This document shows, piece after piece, positions 33,752 to 43,702 of a DNA stretch of 64,000 nt; position 1 is the first letter of the stretch; the number at the start of each line of letters is the position of its first letter. The notes beneath the pieces are model-generated. The model made no database searches. It saw nothing but the letters and a program-made list of their open reading frames with translations, and had not been told where the DNA came from. This DNA is from Bosea sp. 685. Lineage in GTDB: Bacteria; Pseudomonadota; Alphaproteobacteria; Rhizobiales; Beijerinckiaceae. The DNA lies in assembly GCF_031884435.1 (NCBI RefSeq), contig NZ_CP134779.1, positions 2,728,001 through 2,792,000 of the forward strand. Reading direction: 5' to 3'. The position numbers and the translations under genes were made by a program.

Positions 33752-36034
33752 CTAAGGCTGTGCCTTGCCCAGGCTCCGGACCGGGATCGTGTCGAGGTCG
33801 GGGCGATACTGGCCCTCGCTGCGGACCGAGAGAACGCCGTCCTTGATCGAGAAGCTCCTGAGCAGGCCGCTGCCGTCGCGCCAGCCGGTGGTCTCACCAT
33901 CATCCTCGTAAAGCTCGCCGCGCGCGTTACCCGCGCCGAAGGTGAGCAGCTCCCGCACCGGGCTCAACCGCTCGGCATCGCCGACCGGAATGATGGCGCC
34001 GGCACGGATGAAGATCGGCAGGCGCCCGAGCGGTGCGTCGACGCTGACCACGCCGCCCCCGGGGTAGTGCCGGCCGCCATGCCAGTCATACCAGCCGCCG
34101 GGATGACTGGGCAGGTTGACCCCGCGCTGTGTCGCGCCCTCCTCCAGCACCGGCGCGACCAGGATGTCGGGGCCGAGCATGAAGGCGTCATCGATGCCGC
34201 GCACCGCCGGATCGTCGGGGAAATCGTAGAAGAGCGGGCGCACGGCGGGCTCGTTGTCGCGGCTGGCGCGCCACATCTGGGTATAGAGATAAGGCATCAG
34301 CCGGTAGCGCAGGCCGATCGCCTCGCGCACCTGCGGGACCATCTGCGGATACATCCAGGGCAGGTTGACGACGCCGTCATCGTTCCAGGAGTTCATCACC
34401 ATGCGCGGCCAGAGCGCGCAGAACTCGTTGAAGCGCACGAACAGCTCGGGACCGGGCGTCGGCCCGTGGAAGCCGCCGACGTCATGGCCGATGCTGAACA
34501 TGCCCGACAGGCTCATATTGAGCCCCTGGGTGAGATTGTAGCGCAGCGTCTTCCAGGCGGTCTCGTTGTCGCCGGACCAGGTCTGGCTGTAGCGGGCAAT
34601 ACCGGCGCCGCCGCCGCGCGTCACCGAATATTGCCGCTTGCCGGGCTCGCGCGCGGCTTGCGCCTCATAGGAAAGCTTGGTCATCAGCAGCGCATGGGCC
34701 GGGCGCGCCAGGGCCTGCCGGAACGGGCGGCCGTCGCCATGGCAGAGCGCGTCCTCATCCCAGATCTCGTATTCGTTGTTGTCGTTCCAGACGGTGGTGA
34801 AACCGTAGTCGAGCAACGCAGTTTCGATGCCGTTGCGCCACCAGGCCCGCCCGGCAGGATTGGTGAAGTCGATGTGGAAGCCGAGGCCATCCCAGAACTG
34901 CGCGACCGCCGGCTCCCCGGTCTTGCCGTCCTTCACCAGGATGCCCTGGTCCAGCGCTTCCTGGAGCCGTGGATGGTCGTCAAGCAGGCAGGGCTTCAGG
35001 TTGGCGACCGGCTGCAGGCCCGCCTGTTTCAGTCGCGCCATGGTCGCGGCTGGATCGGGGAACTTGTCGCGGTTCCAATTGAAGGCGTAGCGGCGATGGC
35101 CGATCTGCGTGTAGCCCGAGCCGAAATGGAAGCTGTCGCAGGGAATGCGGTGTGTCTCGCACTTGCCGATGAAATCGCTGATGCGGGCATCAGCATCAGG
35201 CGCATCGGCGATCGCCATGGACGTCACGCCGAAGCCGAAGGACCAGTGCGGCGCAAAGGCCTGCCCGCCGGTGAGCCAGGAGAAGCGGCGCGTCACCGCC
35301 GGCACGGTCGGGCCCGCCAGGACGTAATAGTCGAGGTCGCCATCGTCGCCGCGCCAGGAGCGGAACAGGCCGTGATAATTGTCGAGCGTGCAGCCGAGGT
35401 CGACCGAGCCGGTGGCGAGGTTGTCATAGAACACGCCATGGGCGCCTTGCGGGCCGTCAACGATGAAAAACGGCAACATCTTGTAGAGCGGGTCGCTGAG
35501 TTCTGCGTCGAAGCCGCAGGGGTCGACGGCATCGATGGCGAAGCGCCGGCCGGTCCGGTCGAGCGGGCCGGCCTTGTCGCCCAGGCCATAATGCCGCTCG
35601 TGATAATCGCGCGCCATGTAATGCGCGACGGCGCCGGTGCGAGGCGAAGCGAGATAGGCCTGGGTCGGCCGGTCGCGCAGGAAGGGCGTTTCCTCACCCG
35701 CTCGGCGCCAGGCGATGCCGAAGGGCTCGAGCGTGATCTCGGCGGAAAGGCCACCGACTGACAGCACCACCCTGCCCTCGCTCTCCGTGACGTTCGCCTG
35801 CGGGTTCGCGAAGCCGGACAGATCGTCGCGTTGGCGCCCCTCATAGGACGGCTCCAGCCCGCCGGGCGCGATCGACCAGCCGCGGTCGAGCCGATAGCCG
35901 TCCTGCGGCTTCAATGTGACCCTGCCAATGTCGCCTTCGAGAATGCGAACGGCGATGGTGTTGCCGAGTCCGACGTCGAACAGGGCGGCTTCTCCATCGC
36001 GGCCGATATAGCGGCCTTGCGTCAGGGCTTTCAT
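33752..36034 (-). CDS. Glycoside hydrolase family 31 (alpha-glucosidase/alpha-xylosidase type)
   Basis: A 760-aa retaining alpha-glycosidase. An N-terminal beta-sandwich leads into the (beta/alpha)8 barrel: WSFGFGVTSM, the nucleophile region TVWNDNNEYEIW, the acid/base region YSQTWSGDNETAWKTL, and IGHDVGGFHG. No signal peptide, so it acts on oligosaccharide already imported by the adjacent ABC system. ATG 36034 (MKALTQGRYIG) is chosen over the longer frame to 36181. Last gene of a five-gene leftward operon. Exact linkage (alpha-glucoside or alpha-xyloside) cannot be read. Confidence 0.92.
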   Translation of the reverse strand: MKALTQGRYIGRDGEAALFDVGLGNTIAVRILEGDIGRVTLKPQDGYRLDRGWSIAPGGLEPSYEGRQRDDLSGFANPQANVTESEGRVVLSVGGLSAEITLEPFGIAWRRAGEETPFLRDRPTQAYLASPRTGAVAHYMARDYHERHYGLGDKAGPLDRTGRRFAIDAVDPCGFDAELSDPLYKMLPFFIVDGPQGAHGVFYDNLATGSVDLGCTLDNYHGLFRSWRGDDGDLDYYVLAGPTVPAVTRRFSWLTGGQAFAPHWSFGFGVTSMAIADAPDADARISDFIGKCETHRIPCDSFHFGSGYTQIGHRRYAFNWNRDKFPDPAATMARLKQAGLQPVANLKPCLLDDHPRLQEALDQGILVKDGKTGEPAVAQFWDGLGFHIDFTNPAGRAWWRNGIETALLDYGFTTVWNDNNEYEIWDEDALCHGDGRPFRQALARPAHALLMTKLSYEAQAAREPGKRQYSVTRGGGAGIARYSQTWSGDNETAWKTLRYNLTQGLNMSLSGMFSIGHDVGGFHGPTPGPELFVRFNEFCALWPRMVMNSWNDDGVVNLPWMYPQMVPQVREAIGLRYRLMPYLYTQMWRASRDNEPAVRPLFYDFPDDPAVRGIDDAFMLGPDILVAPVLEEGATQRGVNLPSHPGGWYDWHGGRHYPGGGVVSVDAPLGRLPIFIRAGAIIPVGDAERLSPVRELLTFGAGNARGELYEDDGETTGWRDGSGLLRSFSIKDGVLSVRSEGQYRPDLDTIPVRSLGKAQP

Positions 36035-36086
36035 CACGGGGCTCCAGCGGGACAGATAAGAGAACGAAGGGTTTGCACGGCGGCGT

Positions 36087-37169
36087 TCAGGCGGCGCCGG
36101 GCCGCAGGGCTTTGCCGGCCGCGTCGAACAGGTGCAGATGCGCTGGCGCGAAACGCAGCGCGACGCGGTCGCCCCGGCCATGGCTCGTCTGCCCGTCCAA
36201 CCGCACGGTGATCTGCGGCAATCCGGGCGCGGAGCCGTAGAGATAGCTCTCCCCGCCGAGCCGTTCGACGAGGTCGACCGTCATGGCGAGACCTACCTCA
36301 CCCTCCCCGGCAAGAGTGATGTGCTCCGGCCTGATGCCCAGCGTCACGGCGGTTCCAGCCGGGAGCGCGGTTTCGCGACCCAGCTCCACCTCTTGCCCCG
36401 CCTCCCCCAGCGCGACGGCTCCCTGCCCTGCAGCGCGGGCTGGCAACAGGTTCATGCGCGGCGAGCCGATGAAGCCGGCGACAAAGAGGTTGTCAGGCCT
36501 GTTGTAGAGTTCGAGCGGGGTGCCGATCTGCTCGATACGCCCGCTTTGGAGCACCACGATGCGGTCGGCCAGCGTCATCGCCTCGACCTGATCATGGGTG
36601 ACATAGATCATCGTGCCGCCGAGTTCTGCATGCAGGCTGGCGAGTTCCTTGCGCGTGGCGACGCGCAATTCGGCGTCGAGATTCGACAAGGGTTCGTCGA
36701 ACAGGAAGATCTTGGGATCGCGCACGATGGCGCGGCCGATGGCGACGCGCTGGCGCTGCCCGCCCGAGAGCGCCTTGGGCTTTCGCTCAAGATAGTCGCT
36801 GAGGCGCAGCATGGTCGCGGCGCGGCGCACCCTGGCGTCGATCTCGGGCGCCTTCAGGCCCATATTCTCGAGCGCGAAGGCCATGTTCTTGTAGACGCTC
36901 ATATGCGGATAGAGCGCATAGGACTGGAACACCATCGCAAGCCCGCGCTCGGAGGCCGGCCACCCGGTGACGTCGGCGCCATCGATCGCGATCGACCCCG
37001 TCGTGACCTCCTCCAGCCCGGCGATGATGCGCAGCAAGGTCGACTTGCCGCAGCCGGACGGGCCGACGAAGACGACGAATTCGCCATCCGCGACATGCAG
37101 GTCGACGGCATGGATCACGGTGGTCGCGCCGAAGGATTTTGTGATGCCGCTGAGCGTCAGTTCAGCCAT
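36087..37169 (-). CDS. Sugar ABC transporter ATP-binding protein (MalK/UgpC type)
   Basis: A 360-aa ATPase. Walker [10 protein letters not shown] (residues 36-44), signature [14 protein letters not shown], Walker [13 protein letters not shown], the switch His in [12 protein letters not shown], and a C-terminal TOBE/MalK regulatory domain ([11 protein letters not shown]). It energises the two permeases encoded just upstream. Some other sugar importers share one MalK-like ATPase, but here the gene is inside the operon. Confidence 0.95.
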   Translation of the reverse strand: MAELTLSGITKSFGATTVIHAVDLHVADGEFVVFVGPSGCGKSTLLRIIAGLEEVTTGSIAIDGADVTGWPASERGLAMVFQSYALYPHMSVYKNMAFALENMGLKAPEIDARVRRAATMLRLSDYLERKPKALSGGQRQRVAIGRAIVRDPKIFLFDEPLSNLDAELRVATRKELASLHAELGGTMIYVTHDQVEAMTLADRIVVLQSGRIEQIGTPLELYNRPDNLFVAGFIGSPRMNLLPARAAGQGAVALGEAGQEVELGRETALPAGTAVTLGIRPEHITLAGEGEVGLAMTVDLVERLGGESYLYGSAPGLPQITVRLDGQTSHGRGDRVALRFAPAHLHLFDAAGKALRPGAA

Positions 37170-37185
37170 GGAGAACCCGTTCCGG

Positions 37186-38238
37186 TCATTTCATTCCCGT
37201 ATTGGCGATGCCGGTGGTGATGAAGCGCTGCAGGAAGACGAAGACCAGCGCGACAGGCGCCAGCGTCGCCACCGTCATGGCGAGCAAATAGTGCCATTGC
37301 GTCTGGAGCTCGCCCTGGAAGGCGTTGAGGCCGATCTGCAGCGTATGGACCTCGGTCTTGGTCAAGACCGCGAGCGGCCAGAGGAACTCGTTCCAGCGCC
37401 ACATGATCGAGAAGATCGCGAGCACGGCGAGCGCCGGCATGGCGAGCGGCATGACGATACGCCAATAGATCTGCCACTCCGAGGCCTTGTCCATGCGCGC
37501 GGCCTCGATCAGGTCACGCGGCAGGGTCAGCATGTATTGCCGCAACAGGAAGACGCCGGTCGGCGTCGCGGCGCCGGGCAGGATCACGGCCCAGAGCGAA
37601 TTGACCAGGCCGAGCTTGGTGATCACCAGATAGACCGGCACCAGGATGATGGTGATCGGGATCATCAGCGTGCCGACCACCATCAGCATCGCGGCATTCT
37701 TGCCCTTGAACTCGTAGATCGAGAGGGCGTAGGCGGCCATCGAGTTGATCAGCAGCGTGATCAGCGTCGCCACCACCGTGACGAAGACTGAGTTGCCGAG
37801 GAAGCGCGTGAAGGCGAAGCGTTCGAGCGGCTCGGTATAGTTCTCCGTCGCCAGTTTGAATTCGCGCACCGGTATGCGCTTGTCGATCGGTATCCGGAAC
37901 TGCTGGGCCGGGTTCTCCGGATCGACCATCTGCGCGACGATACCGATGCGCCGGACCTGGGCCAGAACCCGGGTCGAGCCGTCATCGAGCGTCGCGCTGA
38001 AGAGCGGCAAAGGCTGCGGAAAGCCCGCTACCGCGACCTCGCGCTGCGACATCGGCAGCAGCGAGGGCGGGAATTCCAGCAGGCCGGCCTGCGTCTTGAA
38101 GGAGGACAGCACGAGCCAGAGCACGGGCCCGAACATCAGCACGACGCCGAGCGCCAGATAGCTGTAGGCGGCGATATCGGTCCAATGCCAACGGCCGGAT
38201 TTACGCCGGATCTGCAGGAGGCGCGCGACACGATTCAT
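37186..38238 (-). CDS. Sugar ABC transporter permease (MalG type)
   Basis: A 350-aa inner-membrane permease with TM1 at [20 protein letters not shown] and the EAA loop [23 protein letters not shown]. It is about 70 residues longer than usual because of an enlarged periplasmic loop between TM1 and TM2 (about residues 55-135, containing [20 protein letters not shown]). The start is the ATG overlapping the previous stop; the same frame stays open far upstream, but that region is the other permease gene in another frame. Confidence 0.93.
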   Translation of the reverse strand: MNRVARLLQIRRKSGRWHWTDIAAYSYLALGVVLMFGPVLWLVLSSFKTQAGLLEFPPSLLPMSQREVAVAGFPQPLPLFSATLDDGSTRVLAQVRRIGIVAQMVDPENPAQQFRIPIDKRIPVREFKLATENYTEPLERFAFTRFLGNSVFVTVVATLITLLINSMAAYALSIYEFKGKNAAMLMVVGTLMIPITIILVPVYLVITKLGLVNSLWAVILPGAATPTGVFLLRQYMLTLPRDLIEAARMDKASEWQIYWRIVMPLAMPALAVLAIFSIMWRWNEFLWPLAVLTKTEVHTLQIGLNAFQGELQTQWHYLLAMTVATLAPVALVFVFLQRFITTGIANTGMK

Positions 38239-39242
38239 GCCGACCTCCTGCGGCTGGCCGCGAGCTGTGCCAGCGTCAGCCCGAACAGCACGATGCCGAG
38301 CACCACCGAGGCTGCCGCCGCCAGCCCGAAATTCTGCACCTGGTTGGAAAAGGCCGTCTCGTAGATGTACTGCACGACCATCAGCGTCGCCGTGCCCGGC
38401 CCGCCTCCTGTCAGCACGAAGACCTCGTCGAAGGTCTGCACGCCGCGGATCAGCGCCAGCACGATAACGACGATGAGATTGGGCCAGAGCAGCGGCAAGG
38501 TGATGCGCCAGAAGGCGCGCCAGCGCGGCGTCGCATCCATTTCCGCCGCCTCGTAGAGATCGGCGGGTATTGCCTGGAGGCCGGCGAGCAGGATCAGTGT
38601 GTAGAAGCCCATATGGGCCCAGATCGAGACGAAGACCGCCCAGAACATCGCCCAGCCCGGATCGATGAAGAACAGGATCTTCTGGCCGCCGAGCGCGGTG
38701 AGGCCGGCATTGAGCAGGCCGTCGCGCTGCAGGATCCACTTCCAGATCAGCGCCACCACGACGGGCGAGAGCAGGACGGGGAAGAAATAGACGGCGCGAA
38801 AGAAGCCGCGGCCGCGGATGCGCATGTTGAGCACCACCGCGGTGACCAGCGAGAACAGCACCATGGCGACGACCTGGAACACCGTGAAGCGCAGCGTATT
38901 GGCGACGCCGCGCCAGAAATGGTCCTCCCGGCACGAGCCAGGATCGACGAAGCTGCCGCAGTCGAAGAGATAGGCGTACTGCCCACCCCCGACATAGGGC
39001 CGCTCCGACGGGAACAGGGCCGCCCCGCCCGTCACCGAGAAGACGACGTTGATGATGAGCGGCAGGAAGACAAAGAGCGAGAAGAAGACCAGGTTCGGCA
39101 GCAGGAAGACATAGGCCATCCGGCGCTCGCCGAGGAGCCGCTGCAGCCCCCGCATCGGCCAATCGACCAGCCGCATCAGCGCCGCGACGAACAGGCCGAG
39201 CCAGCTTGCTGCGCTGCGGCGGGGGGAAAGTGGAGGCGTCAC
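38235..39242 (-). CDS. Sugar ABC transporter permease (MalF type)
   Basis: A 335-aa inner-membrane permease: RMAYVFLLPNLVFFSLFVFLP at TM1 and the EAA loop LYEAAEMDATPRWRAFWRITLPLL. GTG 39242 lies 4 bp after the binding-protein stop and fits an operon start; the in-frame ATG at 39176 is a shorter alternative. Forms a heterodimer with the MalG-type partner, which it overlaps by 4 bp. Confidence 0.92.
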   Translation of the reverse strand: MTPPLSPRRSAASWLGLFVAALMRLVDWPMRGLQRLLGERRMAYVFLLPNLVFFSLFVFLPLIINVVFSVTGGAALFPSERPYVGGGQYAYLFDCGSFVDPGSCREDHFWRGVANTLRFTVFQVVAMVLFSLVTAVVLNMRIRGRGFFRAVYFFPVLLSPVVVALIWKWILQRDGLLNAGLTALGGQKILFFIDPGWAMFWAVFVSIWAHMGFYTLILLAGLQAIPADLYEAAEMDATPRWRAFWRITLPLLWPNLIVVIVLALIRGVQTFDEVFVLTGGGPGTATLMVVQYIYETAFSNQVQNFGLAAAASVVLGIVLFGLTLAQLAASRRRSA

Positions 39243-39246
39243 CGGG

Positions 39247-40527
39247 CTACTTCTTGTTGCGCTCGGCGATCTGCTGCTCAATATCGGAGGCGACCCGCTT
39301 ATAGGCCTCGTCCATCGTGGTTTCGCCCGAGATCGCCTGGCCGACACGGCTGATCACGGCATTGAAGATGATGCGGTTGTTGGCATAGCCCTGCAGCTTG
39401 TAGGCAACCGGCGACAGACCCGCGACCTGGTCGGAAAAGACCTTGAGCGAGGCCTTCGCCAGCGGGCTCGCATCCTTGTAGTCGAGCCCCTTCGCGGCGA
39501 TGCCGATATGGCCGGGAACGAAGAGCGAGCGGCTGTAGAACTCGCTCAGCACCGGCTCGCTGGCGAGATATTCCATGACCCTGGCGACGGCTGCGGGGTT
39601 CTTCGTCGTCTTGATCGCGACGAGCCCGGCGCCGCCGGGCATCGCCGTGCATCCGGCGGGGCCGCATGGCGTCGGCACCGCGACCCAGTCGAAAGCATTG
39701 CCGACCGTCTTGTCGAGCTGGGCGATCTGCCAGGAACCGGACATGTACATCACGACCTGGGCGTTCTTGAACTCATCATTGGCGCCGCGATAGGCCGCGC
39801 CGGAGACCGAGCCCCAGAGCTCCTTGGCCATGACGCCGCTCTTATGCCAGTCATAGACGAGCTGCGCCGCGCGCTTGAACCCGTCATCGATCACGGCAGG
39901 CTCGCCCTTGGCGTCGAACAGCTTCGCGCCTTCCGAGATCGCCAGACCGAAGAAGCGGTGGCCCGAGCGGTCCATGGCGATGGGGAACGGCGCCTGCACC
40001 TTGGCGGCGACATCCTTCGTCGCCTTGGCCCAGTCTTCCCATGTCGCTTTGGCGCCGGGCAGGGCGATGCCGGCCTGCTCGAACAATGTCTTGTTGACGA
40101 AGGGGCCGGTGACGGTGAGCTGTGTCATGAAGCCGGGGATGGAGTTGGTGTCGCCCTGCGGACGCATCCATTCCAGGAACGGGCCGAAATTGGCGTCCCA
40201 ATACGCGGCGTCCTTCAGATAAGGCCGCAGGTCGAGCGCATAGCGGGCGATGCCGCCGAGATCGACGACGCGGGCGATGTCCGGCCCCTGCCCCGAGGCG
40301 AGCTGGACCGGCAGATTCTCGGTGATCGCCTTGTAGGGCACCTGATCGAGAACGATCTTGATGTCCGTGTTCTGGGCCTCGAAGCGCTTGAGCAGATCGG
40401 CGACGACCTCGCCCTCATTGCCATCGGAATACCAGCTCATGCGCACGGTGGTCTGCGCCTGAGCGACGTCGACCGCCAGAAGCCCTGTCACGACGGCCAA
40501 GGCCGAAACCCACGCTCTCATTGTCAT
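39247..40527 (-). CDS. Sugar ABC transporter substrate-binding protein
   Basis: A 426-aa periplasmic protein of the UgpB/MalE class. Signal peptide MTMRAWVSALAVVTGLLAVDVAQAQ, then VRMSWYSDGNEGEVVADLLKRF, LASGQGPDIARV and GGAGLVAIKTTKNP. First gene of the operon SBP-permease-permease-ATPase-GH31. The perfect LacI-type operator lies 55 bp upstream. Confidence 0.94.
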   Translation of the reverse strand: MTMRAWVSALAVVTGLLAVDVAQAQTTVRMSWYSDGNEGEVVADLLKRFEAQNTDIKIVLDQVPYKAITENLPVQLASGQGPDIARVVDLGGIARYALDLRPYLKDAAYWDANFGPFLEWMRPQGDTNSIPGFMTQLTVTGPFVNKTLFEQAGIALPGAKATWEDWAKATKDVAAKVQAPFPIAMDRSGHRFFGLAISEGAKLFDAKGEPAVIDDGFKRAAQLVYDWHKSGVMAKELWGSVSGAAYRGANDEFKNAQVVMYMSGSWQIAQLDKTVGNAFDWVAVPTPCGPAGCTAMPGGAGLVAIKTTKNPAAVARVMEYLASEPVLSEFYSRSLFVPGHIGIAAKGLDYKDASPLAKASLKVFSDQVAGLSPVAYKLQGYANNRIIFNAVISRVGQAISGETTMDEAYKRVASDIEQQIAERNKK

Positions 40528-40581
40528 CTGCGTTCCATCCCGGGATCGTTCCTGGCATCTCAGCTGGATGCCTTGTGGATA

Positions 40582-40601
40582 TTAGGCAAACGTTTGCCTA
40601 A
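40582..40601. promoter_or_regulatory. Perfect 20-bp LacI-type operator
   Basis: TTAGGCAAACGTTTGCCTAA is fully palindromic around a central CG, as LacI-family operators usually are. It lies between the divergent sugar-transport operon and the lacI-type gene. Confidence 0.88.
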
Positions 40602-40697
40602 CTTGTCAACGGAGGCGTGGCGAGGCATTGAAAGACAGGCCTCGATGATGACGGGAGGCCAGGGCAGGCTCGTTTCGGCGCATCTCGCCGGCATGAA

Positions 40698-40729
40698 AAT
40701 CGATTGGAGCCTGGGAATCGATTGGAGCC
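40698..40729. repeat. 18-bp-period direct repeat at the lacI-type start
   Basis: AATCGATTGGAGCC occurs at 40698-40711 and again at 40716-40729. Each copy carries TTGGAG, so the Shine-Dalgarno-like GGAG and an in-frame TTG are both duplicated just before ATG 40731. Confidence 0.7.
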
Positions 40730-40730
40730 G

Positions 40731-41735
40731 ATGCAAAGATTCGTGTCTGCCGCCCAGGTTTCGCTTGCGACGGTTGCCGCCGAGGCAGGGGTTTCGGTCG
40801 CCACCGTATCCCGGATCGTGAATGGCGAGACGCGGCGGGCCTCGGCTCAGACGGTGATGCGCGTACAGGCGGCCGTCGTCGCGCTCGGCTACCAGCCCAA
40901 CCATGTCGGGCGGGCGCTGCGTCGGCGCCAGAGCCGCGTCGTCGCGATGCTTGCACCCAACCTCGACAACCCGGCCATGGCCGCCATCGCAGTGTCGACG
41001 GAAGCGGCGCTGCGTGCGGCCGGCTACGTCATGATCCTGTGCGACACGCATGACCGCGCCGATCTGCAGGACGAATACCTGCAGGCCATGCGCTCGCAGC
41101 TGGTGCAGGGCTATGTCCTGGTGAGCGCCGTCACGAGCCCGGCACTAAGCGACGCGCTCGCACGCGGAGAGCCGATCGTCTTCGTCAGTCGCCGCAATCC
41201 CGAGGGCGGTGCCTATGTCGGCATCAACAATCACGCCGCGGGAGCTGCTGCCGCCGATTATTGCCTGGCACGCGCGATCACCGAACCAGCCGTGATCTTT
41301 CCCGCGCAGGGCTCGTCATCGACGGCGGAGCGCGTCGCCGGTTTCGTCGAGCGACTAATCGCGCGCGGTGTCGAGGCTGACCGCATCCGGCGCGCTTCGG
41401 CGCCTGGATTGTCGCATCTTCAGGTCGGCTACGACGCGGCGCGGGCCCTCGTCGCGGCAAGCGCCGGGGCCTGGCCGAAAGGCCTGCTCTGCGTCAGCGA
41501 CATGATGGCCTATGGCGCCTACAGATTGGCCGTCGAGCGTGGCGTCGCCATTCCCGAAGCCTGCCTCCTCATCGGCATCGACGCGAACCCGCTCAACGCC
41601 TGGATCGCGCCCTGGCTGACCTCGGTCCATATCCCCTACCCCGATTTCGGCGCCAAGGTCGTCGAGCAGCTCACGGCGCTCTGGGGCGGCACGATGCCGG
41701 ACGATATCCTGTTGCCGCATTCCCTGGAGCCCTGA
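40731..41735 (+). CDS. LacI-family transcriptional repressor
   Basis: A 334-aa regulator. The N-terminal HTH and hinge are VSLATVAAEAGVSVATVSRI and YQPNHVGRALRRRQS; the rest is a periplasmic-binding-like sugar-sensing domain (VVAMLAPNLDNP). ATG 40731 is chosen; the frame also opens at TTG 40704 through the direct repeat. It probably represses the divergent GH31/ABC operon and itself through the palindrome at 40582-40601, released by the imported sugar. Confidence 0.93.
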   Translation: MQRFVSAAQVSLATVAAEAGVSVATVSRIVNGETRRASAQTVMRVQAAVVALGYQPNHVGRALRRRQSRVVAMLAPNLDNPAMAAIAVSTEAALRAAGYVMILCDTHDRADLQDEYLQAMRSQLVQGYVLVSAVTSPALSDALARGEPIVFVSRRNPEGGAYVGINNHAAGAAAADYCLARAITEPAVIFPAQGSSSTAERVAGFVERLIARGVEADRIRRASAPGLSHLQVGYDAARALVAASAGAWPKGLLCVSDMMAYGAYRLAVERGVAIPEACLLIGIDANPLNAWIAPWLTSVHIPYPDFGAKVVEQLTALWGGTMPDDILLPHSLEP

Positions 41736-41948
41736 TCGGCGGGGAGCTATGCGACTCAACGCTTAGCCAGGCCGGAAGCGCTGCGCCTATGCTGCTCGTC
41801 CGGTGGTTCGAACGATGCTCGACACCCCTCCCCTTTGACCTGAAGGAGCCGGGAGATTCGTCACTCCCGTATGCAGGAGGCTATGCGACCTCGCCCAAAG
41901 CCCGGTATTCCTGTTCATTCGGAGCGCCCAGGAAAAGATCGTCGCCCC

Positions 41949-43499
41949 ATGCTCATCTTCGAGACCATCCTTGTGCTCCTGCTGGGAGCGACGATCCTGT
42001 CGGTGGTCGCGAAGCGGCTGAACATCCCCTATCCGACGCTCCTCGCCTTGGGGGGCGCCGCAGTCGCGTTCCTGCCGGGCGCGCCGCGGCTTGATCTGCC
42101 GCCGGAGCTCATCCTCGCCCTCTTCGTCGCGCCCGTGCTGCTCGATGCCGCCTATGATACCTCGCTGCGCGATCTTCAAACCAACTGGGTGCCGATCCTG
42201 TCTCTCGTATTGGCCGCCGTCGGCCTCACCACAGTGATCGTCGCGCTTGTCGCTCGCGCCATCTTCCCGGATTTTCCATGGGGTGCAGCGATCGCGCTCG
42301 GCGCGCTGCTTGCGCCGCCTGACGCCGTGGCGGCGCTGGCCGTCCTGAAGCAAGTGGATCCACCGCACCGCATCCGGATGGTGCTGGAAGGCGAAAGCCT
42401 GCTCAACGACGCCTCGGCGCTGCTGATCTACAAGCTTGCCGTGGGAGCGGTCGTGGCAGGCAGCTTTGCCGTCACGGATGCGCTGCCGACCTTCGCCCTC
42501 GTCAGTTTCGGCAGCGTGCTGGTCGGCTGGGCGTTGGTGTGGCCTGTCGGCCGATTGATCGGGCTCATCGAGGATGCGCCGAGCTCCGTCATCTTCCAGT
42601 TCGTCTCGACCTTCAGCATATGGCTCTTCGCCGAACATCTCGGTCTTTCCGGAGTCGTGACCATCGTCGTCTATGGGCTGACGATGGCATGGCAGTCAGG
42701 CCCGCCAATGCCGGCGCGGCTGCGCGTGCCGTCCTTCGCCATCTGGGAAACAGCGGCCGTCGTGTTGAACGTATTGGCGTTCACGCTGATCGGGCTGCAG
42801 ATCCGCCCTATCCTTGAACCTCTCAGCGATGCCGAGCGCCTGCGCTATCTCGGCGCCTCGCTTGCCGTCCTGGCGACAGTGATCACCGTTCGCATCGCCT
42901 GGGTGATGACGCATCACATGCTGGTGGAATGGAAGAACCACCTGTTCGGGGCGCCATCCGCTACAGCCACGATGCCGGCGCCAACTGCGAAGGGAGCTCT
43001 GGTGATCGGCTGGTCGGGCATGCGCGGTATCGTCACGCTGGCGGCTGCCATGGCACTCCCCGCCGGATTTCCCTATCGCGACTTCATCCAGCTCGCTGCC
43101 TTCGTCGTCGTGCTGGGAACCCTTGTGATTCAGGGCGTCACGCTGCGCCCGCTCCTGGCCCTGCTCAGCCTGCCGAAGGACGCAGTCGTTGATACGGAGC
43201 TCAAGCTGGCTCGGAAAGCCGCACTAAAGGCGGCCCTCTCCGAATTGAAGCGCGAGGATTCACCAGCCGCTCGGCGCCTTGGCATCGAATATGGCGAGGC
43301 GTTGAAGCTCGCCCTGCGCGGACATGATCCGCTCGATACGCCGGAGAATGATTTGCGCCGCCGCGTGGTGGCCGTGGCGCGCGACGCGCTTGATGCGCTC
43401 CGCAACGCCGGAACCATCGGCGATGACGCCTATCGACGCGTCGAGGAGGAACTCGACTGGCTCGAGCTCAGCTCCTTGCCCGCGCAGGAGCGCACATAG
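41949..43499 (+). CDS. CPA1-family Na+(K+)/H+ antiporter
   Basis: A 516-aa integral membrane protein with about 12 TM segments. The family signatures GALLAPPDAVAALAVLK and VLEGESLLNDASALLIYKLA (ion-binding Asp residues) are followed by GWSGMRGIVTLAAAMALP; the C-terminal ~90 residues are cytosolic. A frame opening at 41871 adds 26 non-membrane residues; ATG 41949 (MLIFETILVLLLG) puts the start at TM1. It balances pH and cations; it is a single gene with no clear operon partner. Confidence 0.93.
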   Translation: MLIFETILVLLLGATILSVVAKRLNIPYPTLLALGGAAVAFLPGAPRLDLPPELILALFVAPVLLDAAYDTSLRDLQTNWVPILSLVLAAVGLTTVIVALVARAIFPDFPWGAAIALGALLAPPDAVAALAVLKQVDPPHRIRMVLEGESLLNDASALLIYKLAVGAVVAGSFAVTDALPTFALVSFGSVLVGWALVWPVGRLIGLIEDAPSSVIFQFVSTFSIWLFAEHLGLSGVVTIVVYGLTMAWQSGPPMPARLRVPSFAIWETAAVVLNVLAFTLIGLQIRPILEPLSDAERLRYLGASLAVLATVITVRIAWVMTHHMLVEWKNHLFGAPSATATMPAPTAKGALVIGWSGMRGIVTLAAAMALPAGFPYRDFIQLAAFVVVLGTLVIQGVTLRPLLALLSLPKDAVVDTELKLARKAALKAALSELKREDSPAARRLGIEYGEALKLALRGHDPLDTPENDLRRRVVAVARDALDALRNAGTIGDDAYRRVEEELDWLELSSLPAQERT

Positions 43500-43702
43500 C
43501 GCGCCCGTAGATGCCGCTCCACTTCCTCGCTCCGGACGGTGAAGTCGCCGCCACGCATCATCGCTGCGCTAGAAGGAGTGTCCTTCACGGCCGGATCATG
43601 GATCGCCTTGGGCTGTGAGGTTTCGGCGCTGGTTGAGCGGCGGCACACACTGCTGGATCAGATCTTGAGCCCATCTTGGGCAATTGCCGCCGAAGGGGCT
43701 GC

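Noticed and set aside
33659..35761. A 700-codon open frame on the plus strand
   Set aside because: It lies antisense to the GH31 gene, whose catalytic motifs are clear. High GC with strong codon bias leaves long antisense frames open.
37186..39162. A 658-codon leftward frame that could look like a permease fusion
   Set aside because: Only the part from 38238 leftward is the MalG-type gene. The upstream part is the MalF-type gene region read in another frame and has no domain.
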